Source: Otatea glauca
Lineage: Eukaryota; Streptophyta; Magnoliopsida; Poales; Poaceae
Length of the DNA: 64,000 bases
Assembly (NCBI GenBank): GCA_036346275.1
Contig: CM070727.1
Location: 1,355,760-1,419,759 of the forward strand
Direction: 5' to 3'
The position numbers were made by a program, and so were the translations under genes. The notes under the pieces were generated by a model, which searched no databases, was not told where the DNA came from, and was given only the letters and a program-made list of their open reading frames with translations. Below, in pieces: positions 34,200 through 43,999 of the stretch (within the stretch, counting starts at the first letter, position 1; every line of letters starts with the position of its first letter).

Positions 34200-37100
34200 C
34201 TCCGCGTTATCGACAATGACCTCGTGATACCTCCTCTCGTGTTGTTGCTTGTATTCTTCCTGTGTCATATCCGCGGTAGCGATTGCACTTCCAATGTTCG
34301 TAATGACTCATCCAGGCGCTATAATTCACGGACTGGTAAAGGTACCTAACACTGACAGATGAGTGTCGTGCGTACGGATCGGCGCATGGAGCATTGTAGT
34401 CAAACGACGAAGAGATGCTCGATCCGTGATAACTCTGTCTGTGACCGTACCCACTCTGATCCCATCCGTACGGCATCGAACCATACCCGGTATGCTCGAT
34501 TTGAAGGCCCAAATGGCTGAAAGACTCGCTGCTACACCATGATTGTGAGCCATCCTGTGGTTGTGCTGCCTGGCGCCCACCCCCACCACGCGACGTGCCC
34601 TTCCCCGCATCGCTGGTCCGCTGGGAGTGACCTCTCGGGCGATACTCGATGCGATCCTACTGTCGGTGATTGTGACTGTGGACGGGGTCGGAGGGAGTAC
34701 CGGTCAGCTTCCGTCCCGTCATCGCCGGGAGGGTCTGTCGCTGTCGCTGAGCTACTACTGAGGTACTACACATTATCAGAAGGTGTTGCCGTGTCGTCGT
34801 CACTGTCGATAATAGGCTCCTCATCACTTCGGGCTTTTCCTTTTTCCTTTGCACTCTGGCTGCCCAATAACTTCTGCAACCCGTCCAAAGCTCCTGCTAG
34901 GGTGTCATCATCGTCGGCGTCGGTAGCACGCTTTCTCTTCCCTGTGTGTGTCACCGATGTTCCATTCGGCCCAATCTGGGAGGCTCTTCCCACCTGTGGC
35001 CAATTAGAAGTAAGGTTAACACTGTTGTGAGGTTTCGACATACATGGTTGAAAAGTGGAATGGAAAACAATTACATTATTTACCTGTTGCCTTATTCATC
35101 TCTTCCGGTGGGATGGAGTCAACCACGAATCTCGTTGGGAGGGGTGGGTCGTACTGAGTGTCCTCGTCGAGTAGAGGCTCCCCACTAGACCTAGACGAGT
35201 CAAACCAGTCTGCAATTGGGTCATGGCCAGGATGCATCGCATCCTCGATCAGGCGATCCACAGGGTCTTCGTCTTGGATCTGGCGAGAGGATTCATAGTC
35301 GCGCAGGCGAAGTCGCAGGTTGTAGTGCACGAACACGAGCTGTTGGAGCTTCGCATAACTTAAACGGTTTCGTAGCTACGTGTGCACCAAGGCAAATGTG
35401 CTCCAATTGCGTTCACACCCACTCGACGATGCGCACTGGGACACCAACCTCAAGGCGAACTTTTGTAGCGATGGCGTCTCATTCCCGAAGGCCATCCACC
35501 ATTGAGCTGCGAACAATACGAAGAAAGAGAAGTCATGAGTGCTACACAACAACATACCAACAAACCTCAATTTATGTACGTACCTGCCGTCATTTGCTTA
35601 TCGACGGCGCTGGTCTGTGCAAGCTGGGTGGCAAATTGTCCCCGTCTAAGACGGTATGTGTCAGCTTCCCGTAAAGCCTTCACCGTGGTAGCGTCATCAT
35701 CAGCCATAATGCCTAGTGCAGTCGAGAGCGCTCCCATGTACTTCGGAGTGCTGCTTATGTTGTACGAGAATTGAGACTTTGGGTCAAGAACAGAGGCTGT
35801 CGTTGATGAAAACATTGCATAATTAGTACAACACATGCGAACTTTCCATAGTTAGCATAATAGAACTGAACATATTAATTTGACTTACCAGCTTGCACAA
35901 ATGTGGTTTCCCTTATGTCGTGAATCTCTTTTCCATGACTTCCGGGAATACCTGATCGCATTCTCCGTGCTCCGTAAGTTATTGTTGTACTCATTCCTTG
36001 CAACGGAGTACTGCATCATTACACCGCTTATTGTCGGTAACTTATCTTGATCCGTGAACCTCAACAACTTGTACAAGGGTTCTTCGGCACCGATGGTCCA
36101 CTCAACCCAGTCCCAGAAGTCCCTGCCCACGAGGTGGTCATATGCATACTTGCCCTCCACCATTTCAGCCCACCTACTACCTGTCCAGTCAGGATGTGTC
36201 ATCCACTGCTGGAACTTTTCCTTCTTTTTATGGAAGCTATCGAGGAAAACAAAGGTAGTCCCAAACCTAGTTGCATTTGGCCTCACCAATTCTCCACCAA
36301 TATGTTGCCTCATCTGTGCATGTAGATTCTTGTGGTTGTATAAGAATCTGCAAATTCTCTTGGCCTATGCCACAATCTCTTTGATATGGTCCACCTCACA
36401 CACGTCTTTCAGCATAAGATTTACGGTGTGTGCCAAGCACGGCTGCCATACAATACGAGGGTACTGCACTCGTAACATCTGGTATGCTTTCTTGAAGTTG
36501 GCACCATTGTCAGTAACCACCTGCACGACATGCTCCGCTCCAATCTCCTTGGCCACGACCTTTGTTATCTCGGCTAGCAAGTATTTGTGGTTCTGGACCT
36601 TACCTGTCAATGACCAAGCAAGAAGTTAGTGCGTGTGGCAATTGATGGTCTTACAGAAGAGAAAAAATAAATGAATTTTGTACCTGTGGCATTTACGGTC
36701 TTATGAAAGAACATCATCCCATTGCAGTATACCATGAAGTTGATGATACTCTGCTGAGTAGGTCCCGTCCAGGCGTCGCACATCACTGTAACACCAAAGG
36801 TGGCCCAGTCCTCCCTGAACCTCCACAGGTACTGCACAATCTCCTGCTCATTCGCGTCCAAGTACTTACCGTCTATCTCGTATCCTCGTGGTGCACGAAC
36901 CCCTGGGCCTAGCTCCTACGTCAGCTTGATTGCAGCTATGACCGCATGCACAAGAGATTAGTACAATCATCACACGATGTGTAACTTACAAATATACAAT
37001 TGTTTCATACCTGTGAAATACGGGCAGTCCACCTTCCTTCCGGGAATTGCATTAGCATGTAACCACTTTGGCCATCCCCTCCCTAGCTTCTCCCGCTTCC

Positions 37101-37626
37101 CCTGTTGGAATGCAGTGTCAATATGAGGCTGCTGCGGGGCACTAGCCCGTGCAAGGTCGACATCCATGGAGGCATGGCTTTCCCGTGTCGATTTGGACCG
37201 ACCGAACATTTTGCTAATAGTCGATTGAATCGAGGACTTCTTTGCACCACTCCCGGACCCCGAACCTTGGGTCAAACCTTGGCTCCTGAGGTAGGCCTCT
37301 TCTTTAGAGGCCTTTATGGCTATCTTAAGCTGCTCATCCTCCATGCCCATGGTGGCCCATTCGGTGCAAGCCTCCTCCTGACGCATGCGAATCTCCTGCT
37401 TCTCCTTCTTCTTGTCACGGCCACCACGGAGGTCCGCGATCATGGCCTGCCTAACCACTTTAGGCACGCTGGGGCAGGCCATCACATCACCGGCGCGGCC
37501 AGCCAGATGTTCCTTAAGACGGGTCGCCCCTCTACCCTTCATAACATGCGTGCAGTAGTTGCACCTCGACCTTGAGCCGATGCGCTCCCCGTGGTCCCAT
37601 ACGGTGCCTTGAGGCTCTGCCATCAC
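34200..37626 (-). pseudogene. hAT transposase 1 (BED, DUF659, hAT-C), with premature stops
   Basis: Multi-exon minus-strand gene. Exon 1 is 37011-37626: ATG, BED zinc finger with CNYCTHVMKGRGATRLKEH, nuclear-type acidic/basic linker. Exon 2 is 36684-36935 (DUF659 start: VTVMCDAWTGPTQQSIINFM). Exon 3 begins 36603 (VVTDNGANFKKAYQ, CLAHTVNLMLKD, then NATRFGTTFVFLDSF) and runs to about 35890. The next is about 35580-35810, then about 35080-35520 with the dimerisation region (ASSSGCERNWSTFALVHT), then a final exon with an acidic tail at 34766-35041. In-frame TAG codons interrupt it at 36916-36918, 36365-36367 and 35376-35378, with the same frame continuing after each. Inactive as it stands. Confidence 0.8.
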
Positions 37627-38228
37627 AACTCACTAGAGCATGCATCATTACAAAAAATATGCATGATATATAAGCCAGGGAGTCAACATTCTTAAGTCAC
37701 TGATGTTTGCTAAAATGCATGCTATATGCCTTTCGTTGTCAGGCTTGCTAGCTGTACCATACAAGTGAGTAAGTGACATGGTCTTTTGAAGACATACTGA
37801 CATATGAATTATATCCCACATGAGTACATACATTGGTAGTTCTTACTACTTACTAGACTATATCCCACATCACTACATGTCTAAATAAGCAAAAAAATAC
37901 AGCTGAACTTAAAATCCAACAAAACAATTTGTGCATACCGAATTTTTTGGCGGCCAAATTTCGCCTCTTCAGCTCGAGATTTCGCCTCACCATCCCGAAA
38001 TCTCGCCATTAGAGGCCGAGATTTGCATATGAGCTCTGGTTGGCGGATTTGGCGAGAATGGCCGGACGAGAGAGAGCAGGGTGGAGAAGAGGCTTGCGCA
38101 AGGGAAAGTGAAATGGCAGAGCACTCGGTGGAATGGACTGTGAATGAACTTCAATGATTGATGATATATTAAAACCAGTGAGTTTTCAATGTATAAAATG
38201 ATTTATTTCTCATCTCTAAGACACATGA

Positions 38229-38290
38229 GCACCCATATCTCAGTGGTGAGGCTGAACTCTATCAAACTAGAGGTCTCGAGTTCGAATCTT
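38229..38290 (+). repeat. tRNA-like segment (SINE head?) inside hAT 1
   Basis: The text contains an A-box-like tatctcagtggtgagg and a B-box-like gagttcgaatc about 35 bases later, the internal RNA polymerase III promoter arrangement of a tRNA or tRNA-derived SINE. It does not fold into a proper tRNA (no matched acceptor stem). Downstream is a T-rich run. It may be a short SINE fragment carried in the element. Confidence 0.35.
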
Positions 38291-39227
38291 TACAATGACA
38301 TTTCTTTGCAACTTTTTTTTCCATACTTTGGAGCATGTAAAAATTACCAAAATTTTTGTACATAGTTACAAAGCATCAATGATGCTGTCATAAAATTTGG
38401 GGAAGATGATCAAACAAAAAAAAATCACAGAAAACATGAAAGTGTTACTTCATAGTAGCCTTTTTTCCAATAGTTTCAAAAATGTAAAAATTACAAAAAA
38501 AATTGGTACATATTTGGAAAGCATCAATGATATTGTGATAAAGTTTTGAGATCATGATCAATCATAAAAAATTCCCAAAAAAATGTGAATGTAGTACATC
38601 ACAGTTTTCGAAATGTACATCATCAACAGGGTTATGACAGAATTTTTTATTGACTCATCAAAACTAGTTCAAATTTTTTTAAACTTTTTCAACAGGGTTA
38701 TGAGAGAATTTTTAAGCTCCCATAAAAAGTTTAGATGATTATAAGACATGAATAAATTTATAAAATTCTAGCACTGTCACTGCCTCGTTTATCCTAATTC
38801 TGATTTTTATTTTTAAAACATAACAAAGGATGTTGAAATATTTTAATAAATTTTATGTATTATCCTATATATATTATGATACTGCCATAAATTTTTAATA
38901 GCATGAAAATGCTTCCTCAATTTTCTAAAATTCAGAGATTGTTTCTGCCGAAATGCCAAAAAGTCTAAAAAATCAACTTTTTCGAAATATTATCATTGAA
39001 GATCACTTCCTGAGAACTTATTGATATAATTCCGATCAGATCCAGCCAAAATAAAATAAAATTCCGGTTTCAAATGGCGAAATCTCGCCGAAAAAACCGA
39101 AATTACTGTAGCATTTTCAAAAATTTTAAAATTTTCCTATCCGGCCGGTCTGTGGAAACTCGCTGGGGTCCGAAATCCGAGATTTCGGCGAAATTTCACC
39201 GAAATCCGCCGGTTTTTGTAACCTTGC

Positions 39228-39295
39228 TCATCCTAAACTTTCTTAATACAAACATTCCAAACTAAACCTTTCCTATTACAAGATTATCTCTAACA
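39228..39295 (-). repeat. 5' LTR end of the outer copia element
   Basis: 68 bp nearly identical to the beginning (minus sense) of the LTR at 24163-24389, differing by aacattcc versus aactttcc. Ends in the TGTTAG terminus on the minus strand. Confidence 0.8.
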
Positions 39296-39842
39296 TTTCT
39301 TGCTACACACCGAATAATTGTGCCACTGTCTAGTCTGCATGTTGAGCTGTCGGGCGAGCGTTGCCCGCCATGGCCACCGTCCCACTAGAGGCGTAGCCGC
39401 ATCGGTGGGGAGGTTGAAGATGGCAAAGGTCGACGAAAGTCAGCAGCGGAAGTGAAGGTTGAGGAAGTGGATGGCGGAGGTGGCAGATCGATGAGTAGGA
39501 AGACTGAGCTCTCTACACCCACCAAGCTGGTTGCCGCGCCCGCCCTCCTAGCCACCACGTCGCTCGCCATGGCCACCGCCCAGCCTAATGTTGCCGGCCA
39601 GATCCAGGCCAAACTCAACTGGATCTGGGTAGCGCCGGTGTCGGTGGAGAGGAAGAAGGCGACAACGGTGAGGCAGATCCACGTCGAAACCCAGAGGGGA
39701 GGGACAAGGTAGCCGCGCGGTGAGGCAGATCTTCACCGAAGCTCCACACGCCAACTAAGCTCTGTTGGTCGTTGCCTCCGCCTAGGCCTCCACGCACATA
39801 TCTGGTCCTCGTCAGCTTGGGCGCATCGGTCGGTCACCTCGG
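39296..39842. other. No gene seen; GC-rich flank
   Basis: GC-rich, with overlapping chance frames on both strands (for example repeated ccggcgccggtgtcggtgg-like text). No domain recognised. Resembles sequence often found inside larger grass transposons, but no ends were found. Confidence 0.3.
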
Positions 39843-40104
39843 TCACCGTGCAGTGGCGGCTCTACAAGGTATGCCGGGTGGGCCGTGGCATACCCTGTGG
39901 ATTTGGCCCAATTACAAAGCCCACCTGTTGCTTGTTCGCTCCAGCCGGAAGTATACGTACCAATGTATCCATACGACGGCATGACGCTCCACAGACCACA
40001 AAGCCCGTATACTTACGTAATGCATCTTCGCGAGCGCTTCATCTTCTAAATCACGATCGTGCCGCCAGCCGCCGCTGCAGCCTACGGCTCTGCGCCTCGC
40101 CGCT

Positions 40105-40330
40105 TCAGCTCCAGGGGTTGTCGACGTCGGGCACGGCGTCGCGGAGGGCATGCCAGACGGCGCTGCAACCTGCAGGCCTTGAATGAACTCCGTGCCGAAG
40201 GCGAGCATCCAGAGCTGAGGCGGTCGCCAATGCCGACGCGGACGCGGCGCTTGGCCTCGAAGAAGTAGGCTAGCTCGTAGAAGACGAGGCTGCTCGAAGT
40301 GTTGCCGAACTGGTGCAGCGTGGAAGTCCA
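40105..40330 (-). pseudogene. Captured 3-ketoacyl-CoA synthase C-terminal fragment
   Basis: Minus-strand text inside hAT 2 reads LHQFGNTSSSLVFYELAYF, then EAKRRVRVG--GDRL, then (frameshifted) MLAFGTEF and CSAVWHALRDAVPDVDNPWS followed by TGA at 40105-40107. This is the conserved C-terminal region of plant KCS enzymes of very-long-chain fatty acid elongation, including the catalytic-site HRFGNTSSS-type motif (here HQFGNTSSS) and the final NPW. Small insertions break the frame, and the N-terminal three quarters of the enzyme are absent, so it is not functional. It lies well inside the element ends, so it travels with the transposon. Identification rests on motif memory, not a search. Confidence 0.72.
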
Positions 40331-41362
40331 TCAGTCCATGCATCCGACGAGACCGTGTCATTGAATTTGAAGGTGAGACCGTGAGATGCATGCGCGAGAA
40401 GATTACAAATTGTCAAATACTCCTTAGAAGTATTTTTTTTAAAAAAAGGAAAAAAAAGACATTGACAGAAAGTATTTTATGATGTTTTCTTATGAGAAAA
40501 TAAAAAATAAGTATTGTGAAACTGCTTTTCATATCATATCCACAATTACACTTTTTATGAATTCAATCTATGAAATTTTTTAGGTACTGTGAATTCAAAC
40601 CGCACCGAGAGCGTTATCATAGATAATTAATTTCTGTAGAGGAGGTTTATCCTTCAAAAAGAGTTCTTTTAGGTGATTACTGGTAAATTAACAGAGTTCA
40701 AACTTCAAAATGTTTAATTATACACTTATAGTGAATCCTTTTGAAGTCATGAGTCATCGTGCATGCATGAGAGGAACTTCAAGCTAGCCATTGCTAAGAT
40801 GGTAGTGTAGTCTAGTGTCTGGTCTTCCAAGTTCCAACTCCATAGAGCTATTGATGTCAATACATCTCTTTATTTCACAGTCTCTGTATATTCATGTTTC
40901 ATTATTTTTTCATAATTTTGCTCAGAAGATACTTGTGGGGCGTGTTAAATTTAATATAGAAAATCTAACGTACTGCTGCTACTCGCGCGTGCACCAGGAG
41001 CCCGGGATCATCTCTGTGACGGTGCGACTCTGCTGGCGCCCGACTGCTTGAGACCGGCTGCAGCCTACAGATGCTTTTTTTTATTGCTGTAACGAGAGGA
41101 CTGAGAGTAGAGGTCATCAGGTCAAAGCTTAAAGGGCAAGCGACAGACACAAGTTTAATTGTTTATTTGGGACTGTGGTGCTCGTGAGCTGTGTTGTGGT
41201 GAGCAGTGAGCCTAATCCCATGTACTTTATTCCAATCTCATATACTTTATTCGACTCCTACTATAGCTGACATAGTTATATCTTTATTTATTGCTTATCT
41301 TAGTTAGTATTTTAATCACTCAATGGACGTATTTTATTTGCAAGGTTTTCAAATTATGATTT

Positions 41363-43840
41363 ATGAAGAGGAACGGAGACATTACATCTCTTTTTCGAAA
41401 ACATGCAGCAAAGAAGGCTACTGCTGCTTCACCTCCTCCCCCGTCACAAACTGCAACCGTGGCGGATGAGTTACCTCAAGAACAAGAGAGGGTAATTGAA
41501 GAAATTGTGAATCCAATGTCATCGTCTCCGCCGTCAGTTCAATTTGAAGATGTCTCACCACCACCACCGCCACCGTCATCTACTTATGATATCAATCGTC
41601 TTCCACATGATCCAGGTGAAAGGTTGCACGTTCAAAGTTACCCTGTTAATGACCATGATGCAATTCGAAGAGCATATATTCTTAAAGGGCCATTCAAACC
41701 TTATGCACATGATTTCCCAAAAAGAAAAATTGGGGATAGAGACCGTAATTGCAGTCCTTTATGGCTCTTTAAATATCATTGGCTTGAATATAGTATTAAG
41801 AAGGATTCCGTGTTTTGCTATGTATGCTACTTGTTCAAGAAGGGTAATGGGGCAGATACATATACTAAAGGTAGTTGGAGAAATTGGAATATAGGAGAGA
41901 AAGCACTTATCAAACATGTGGGTTCTAAGGCACACAATGCAGCTCAAGAGAGATATAATGGCTTTGTGAATCCCAAAACAGCAATTGATTATCATATTGA
42001 TAAGTGGAGTGATGAAGATCTTCGTCTTTACAAAATTAGGTTGACTTATTCACTTAGATGTTTGAAGTTTCTTTTGCACCAAGGATTGGCATTCTGGGGA
42101 CATGATGAAAGAGAAGAGTCTAGCAACAGAGGAAACTTTCTTGAACTTTTGAAATTTCTTACAGCAAATAGTGAAGAAGTGAACAAGTATGTTTTGAAGA
42201 ATGCTCCAGGTAATTGCACCTTAACTTGCTCAGAGATACAAAAGCAAATTATTCAATGTTGTGCCATAGAAACTAGAAAGAAAATTATTGAAGAACTTGG
42301 TGATGAGCCCTATGCAATTCTAGCTGATGAGTTTAGTGACATTTCATATAGAGAACAACTTGCTCTTTGCTTGCGTTATGTTGATAAATTAGGAAGGCCA
42401 TGTGAGCATTTTCTTGGAGTTGTTCATGTAGATGATACTACCTCTTTATCACTTAAGCAAGCAATTGAAAGTTTACTTATTAGTTATGGCTTGACTATAA
42501 CTCAAATCCGTGGGCAAGGTTATGATGGGGCCAGCAACATGAAAGGAGAGATTAAAGGTCTAAAAACATTGATCTTGCAAGATTCACCTTCCGCTTATTA
42601 TATCCATTGTTTTGCACATCAACTTCAATTAGTTCTTGTTGCTGTTGCCAAGGGAAATAATGATTGTGTGTGGTTTTTTGATCAAGTCTCTCTCTTGCTG
42701 AATATTGTTGGAGTTTCTTGTAAACGTCATGGCATGCTTCGAAATGCTAGACTTGAGAATATCATGAAAGCACATGATTATGGTGAAATTGAAACTGGAA
42801 GTGGATTAAATCAAGCGATGGGGTTGCCTAGGCCCGGTGAGACTCGTTGGGGTTCTCATTATAAGACTGTTGCCAACATTATTGCTATGTATCTCACAAT
42901 CCGCGACGTACTCATCACTCTTGGTAATGATACTTCACAAAGGGGTGACTGGCCAAAAATACATTCTATAGTTGGAGTATTTGAGTCATTCGACTTTGTT
43001 TTCAGTGCACACTTAATGTTTGTTATTCTTGGATACACAAATGAATTATCTAAATGTTTGCAAAGAAGGGAACAAGATATTCTTAATGCAATCTCACTTG
43101 TTAGAGTGGCAAAGAGTAGAATGCAACAATTGAGGACTGATGGTTGGAATGAATTCCTTGAAAGGGTCACTTTGTTTTGCAACAAATATAGTGTCCAAGT
43201 TCCTGCAATGGAGGGTAAATATGTGCCTTATGGAATATCAGCACGGTTTGCCAGAAACCAAACAAATGATGATCACTTTAGAAGAGAAGTGTATATTGGA
43301 GTCATTGATCAAATTAGTCAAGAGCTTGATAATCGGTTTGATGAGGTTAATATGGAGTTGCTATCTTGTATGTCAGCCTTCAATCCTACCGACTCATTTG
43401 CTTCTTTTGATGCAAAGAAGGTACGCAGACTTGCTGAGTTTTACCCTAATGACATCTTGGAACGTGATTTGCTAAGGCTTGAATTGCAACTTGATAACTA
43501 TATCGATGACATTAGACAAGATGATACATTTAAAGACCTACAAAATCTTGTTGACCTCTCAGTTAAGCTCGTTGGAACAAAGAGGCATATGGTTTATGAT
43601 TTGGTTTACTCGCTTCTCAAATTAGTATTGCTTCTACCCGTGGCGACGGCAAGTGTTGAAAGGGTATTTTCTGCAATGTGTTTCGTCAAAAGTAAGTTGA
43701 GAAATAAAATAGGTGATAGTCTTTTGGATGATTGCCTAGTCACGTTCATTGAGCGAGATATTTTCTTCAAAGTGGAAGAAGATGATATAATCAAGAGTTT
43801 TATGGCCATTAGAAGGCGTAGACTGAACAAGAAGAATTAA
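41363..43840 (+). CDS. hAT transposase 2 (TTF-type finger, DUF4371, hAT dimerisation)
   Basis: Intact single-exon frame of 825 residues, of the plant class often annotated as TTF-type zinc finger protein with HAT dimerisation domain or ZMYM1-like. Order: charged N-terminus with a proline-rich linker (about 20-75); TTF finger with VFCYVCYLFKKG (about 151-162) and distal histidines in KHVGSKAHN (about 190-198); RNase H-like DDE core with the first acidic residue in AILADEFSD (about 321), the second in GQGYDGASNMKG (about 388), a CxxH-type HCFAHQLQLVLV block (about 413-424), and the catalytic Glu in ASVERVFSAM (about 766) within the C-terminal dimerisation region ending near KSKLRNKIGD. All key motifs are present and no stop interrupts them. 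Expected to cut and rejoin the element's ends in the nucleus, giving 8-bp duplications, which fits the flanks. Host silencing is likely but not visible. Confidence 0.9.
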   Translation: MKRNGDITSLFRKHAAKKATAASPPPPSQTATVADELPQEQERVIEEIVNPMSSSPPSVQFEDVSPPPPPPSSTYDINRLPHDPGERLHVQSYPVNDHDAIRRAYILKGPFKPYAHDFPKRKIGDRDRNCSPLWLFKYHWLEYSIKKDSVFCYVCYLFKKGNGADTYTKGSWRNWNIGEKALIKHVGSKAHNAAQERYNGFVNPKTAIDYHIDKWSDEDLRLYKIRLTYSLRCLKFLLHQGLAFWGHDEREESSNRGNFLELLKFLTANSEEVNKYVLKNAPGNCTLTCSEIQKQIIQCCAIETRKKIIEELGDEPYAILADEFSDISYREQLALCLRYVDKLGRPCEHFLGVVHVDDTTSLSLKQAIESLLISYGLTITQIRGQGYDGASNMKGEIKGLKTLILQDSPSAYYIHCFAHQLQLVLVAVAKGNNDCVWFFDQVSLLLNIVGVSCKRHGMLRNARLENIMKAHDYGEIETGSGLNQAMGLPRPGETRWGSHYKTVANIIAMYLTIRDVLITLGNDTSQRGDWPKIHSIVGVFESFDFVFSAHLMFVILGYTNELSKCLQRREQDILNAISLVRVAKSRMQQLRTDGWNEFLERVTLFCNKYSVQVPAMEGKYVPYGISARFARNQTNDDHFRREVYIGVIDQISQELDNRFDEVNMELLSCMSAFNPTDSFASFDAKKVRRLAEFYPNDILERDLLRLELQLDNYIDDIRQDDTFKDLQNLVDLSVKLVGTKRHMVYDLVYSLLKLVLLLPVATASVERVFSAMCFVKSKLRNKIGDSLLDDCLVTFIERDIFFKVEEDDIIKSFMAIRRRRLNKKN

Positions 43841-43999
43841 TATTATAGGTATGTAAGCTTCTTTTAAATATATCATCTTGTTTTTAATTATTTTTTTACT
43901 TGTATACCAAATTGCTCGATAAATTTTAAGTCGTTTACCAAATTATTATTTGATCGGCATACCCTAGATTTAAATCCTAGATTCGCCACTGTCACCGTG

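Larger units (their letters stand above)
33383..39227 (-). mobile_element. hAT transposon 1 (5845 bp), inserted in the outer LTR
   Basis: Ends CAAGGTTTCGGATTTCG (left) and CCGGTTTTTGTAACCTTG (right), giving a CAAGGTT inverted terminus with subterminal similarity. Perfect 8-bp target duplication CTCATCCT at 33375-33382 and 39228-39235; removing the element rejoins the outer LTR exactly. Subterminal zones (33390-33590 and 37940-38060; again 39070-39200) are packed with cgaaatctcg / gagatttcg motifs, as transposase-binding sites often are. It carries a decayed minus-strand transposase gene. Confidence 0.9.
24163..39295 (-). mobile_element. Nested outer Ty1/copia-type element (deleted derivative)
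   Basis: Minus-strand LTR element whose own sequence totals about 2.66 kb once two later insertions are removed. The LTR starts TGTTAGAGATAATC and ends TTCCAACA (minus). The right end is at 39295 and the left at 24163. Five-base flanks are cttct and tttct, a duplication with one C-to-T change. It keeps gag, zinc knuckles, a protease remnant and the gag-pre-integrase end, but lacks integrase, reverse transcriptase and RNase H. A copia element (26575-33188) is inserted in its leader and a hAT element (33383-39227) in its 5' LTR. Confidence 0.75.
39851..43991 (+). mobile_element. hAT transposon 2 (4141 bp), structurally complete
   Basis: Inverted termini CAGTGGCG at both ends (left CAGTGGCGGCTCTACAAGG; right ...CCTAGATTCGCCACTG) with a second shared block, GGTATGCCG, just inside. 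Perfect 8-bp target duplication TCACCGTG at 39843-39850 and 43992-43999. It contains an uninterrupted transposase gene (41363-43840) and, near the left end on the minus strand, a fragment of a ketoacyl-CoA synthase gene. Perfect duplication and an open gene indicate recent insertion; it could be autonomous. Confidence 0.92.

Noticed and set aside
38229..38290. Functional tRNA gene
   Set aside because: A and B boxes are present, but no paired acceptor or anticodon stems could be formed.
41363..43840. Possibility that the 825-residue protein is a domesticated host gene
   Set aside because: It lies between matching terminal inverted repeats with a perfect 8-bp duplication, so it belongs to a transposon copy and not to a fixed host gene.
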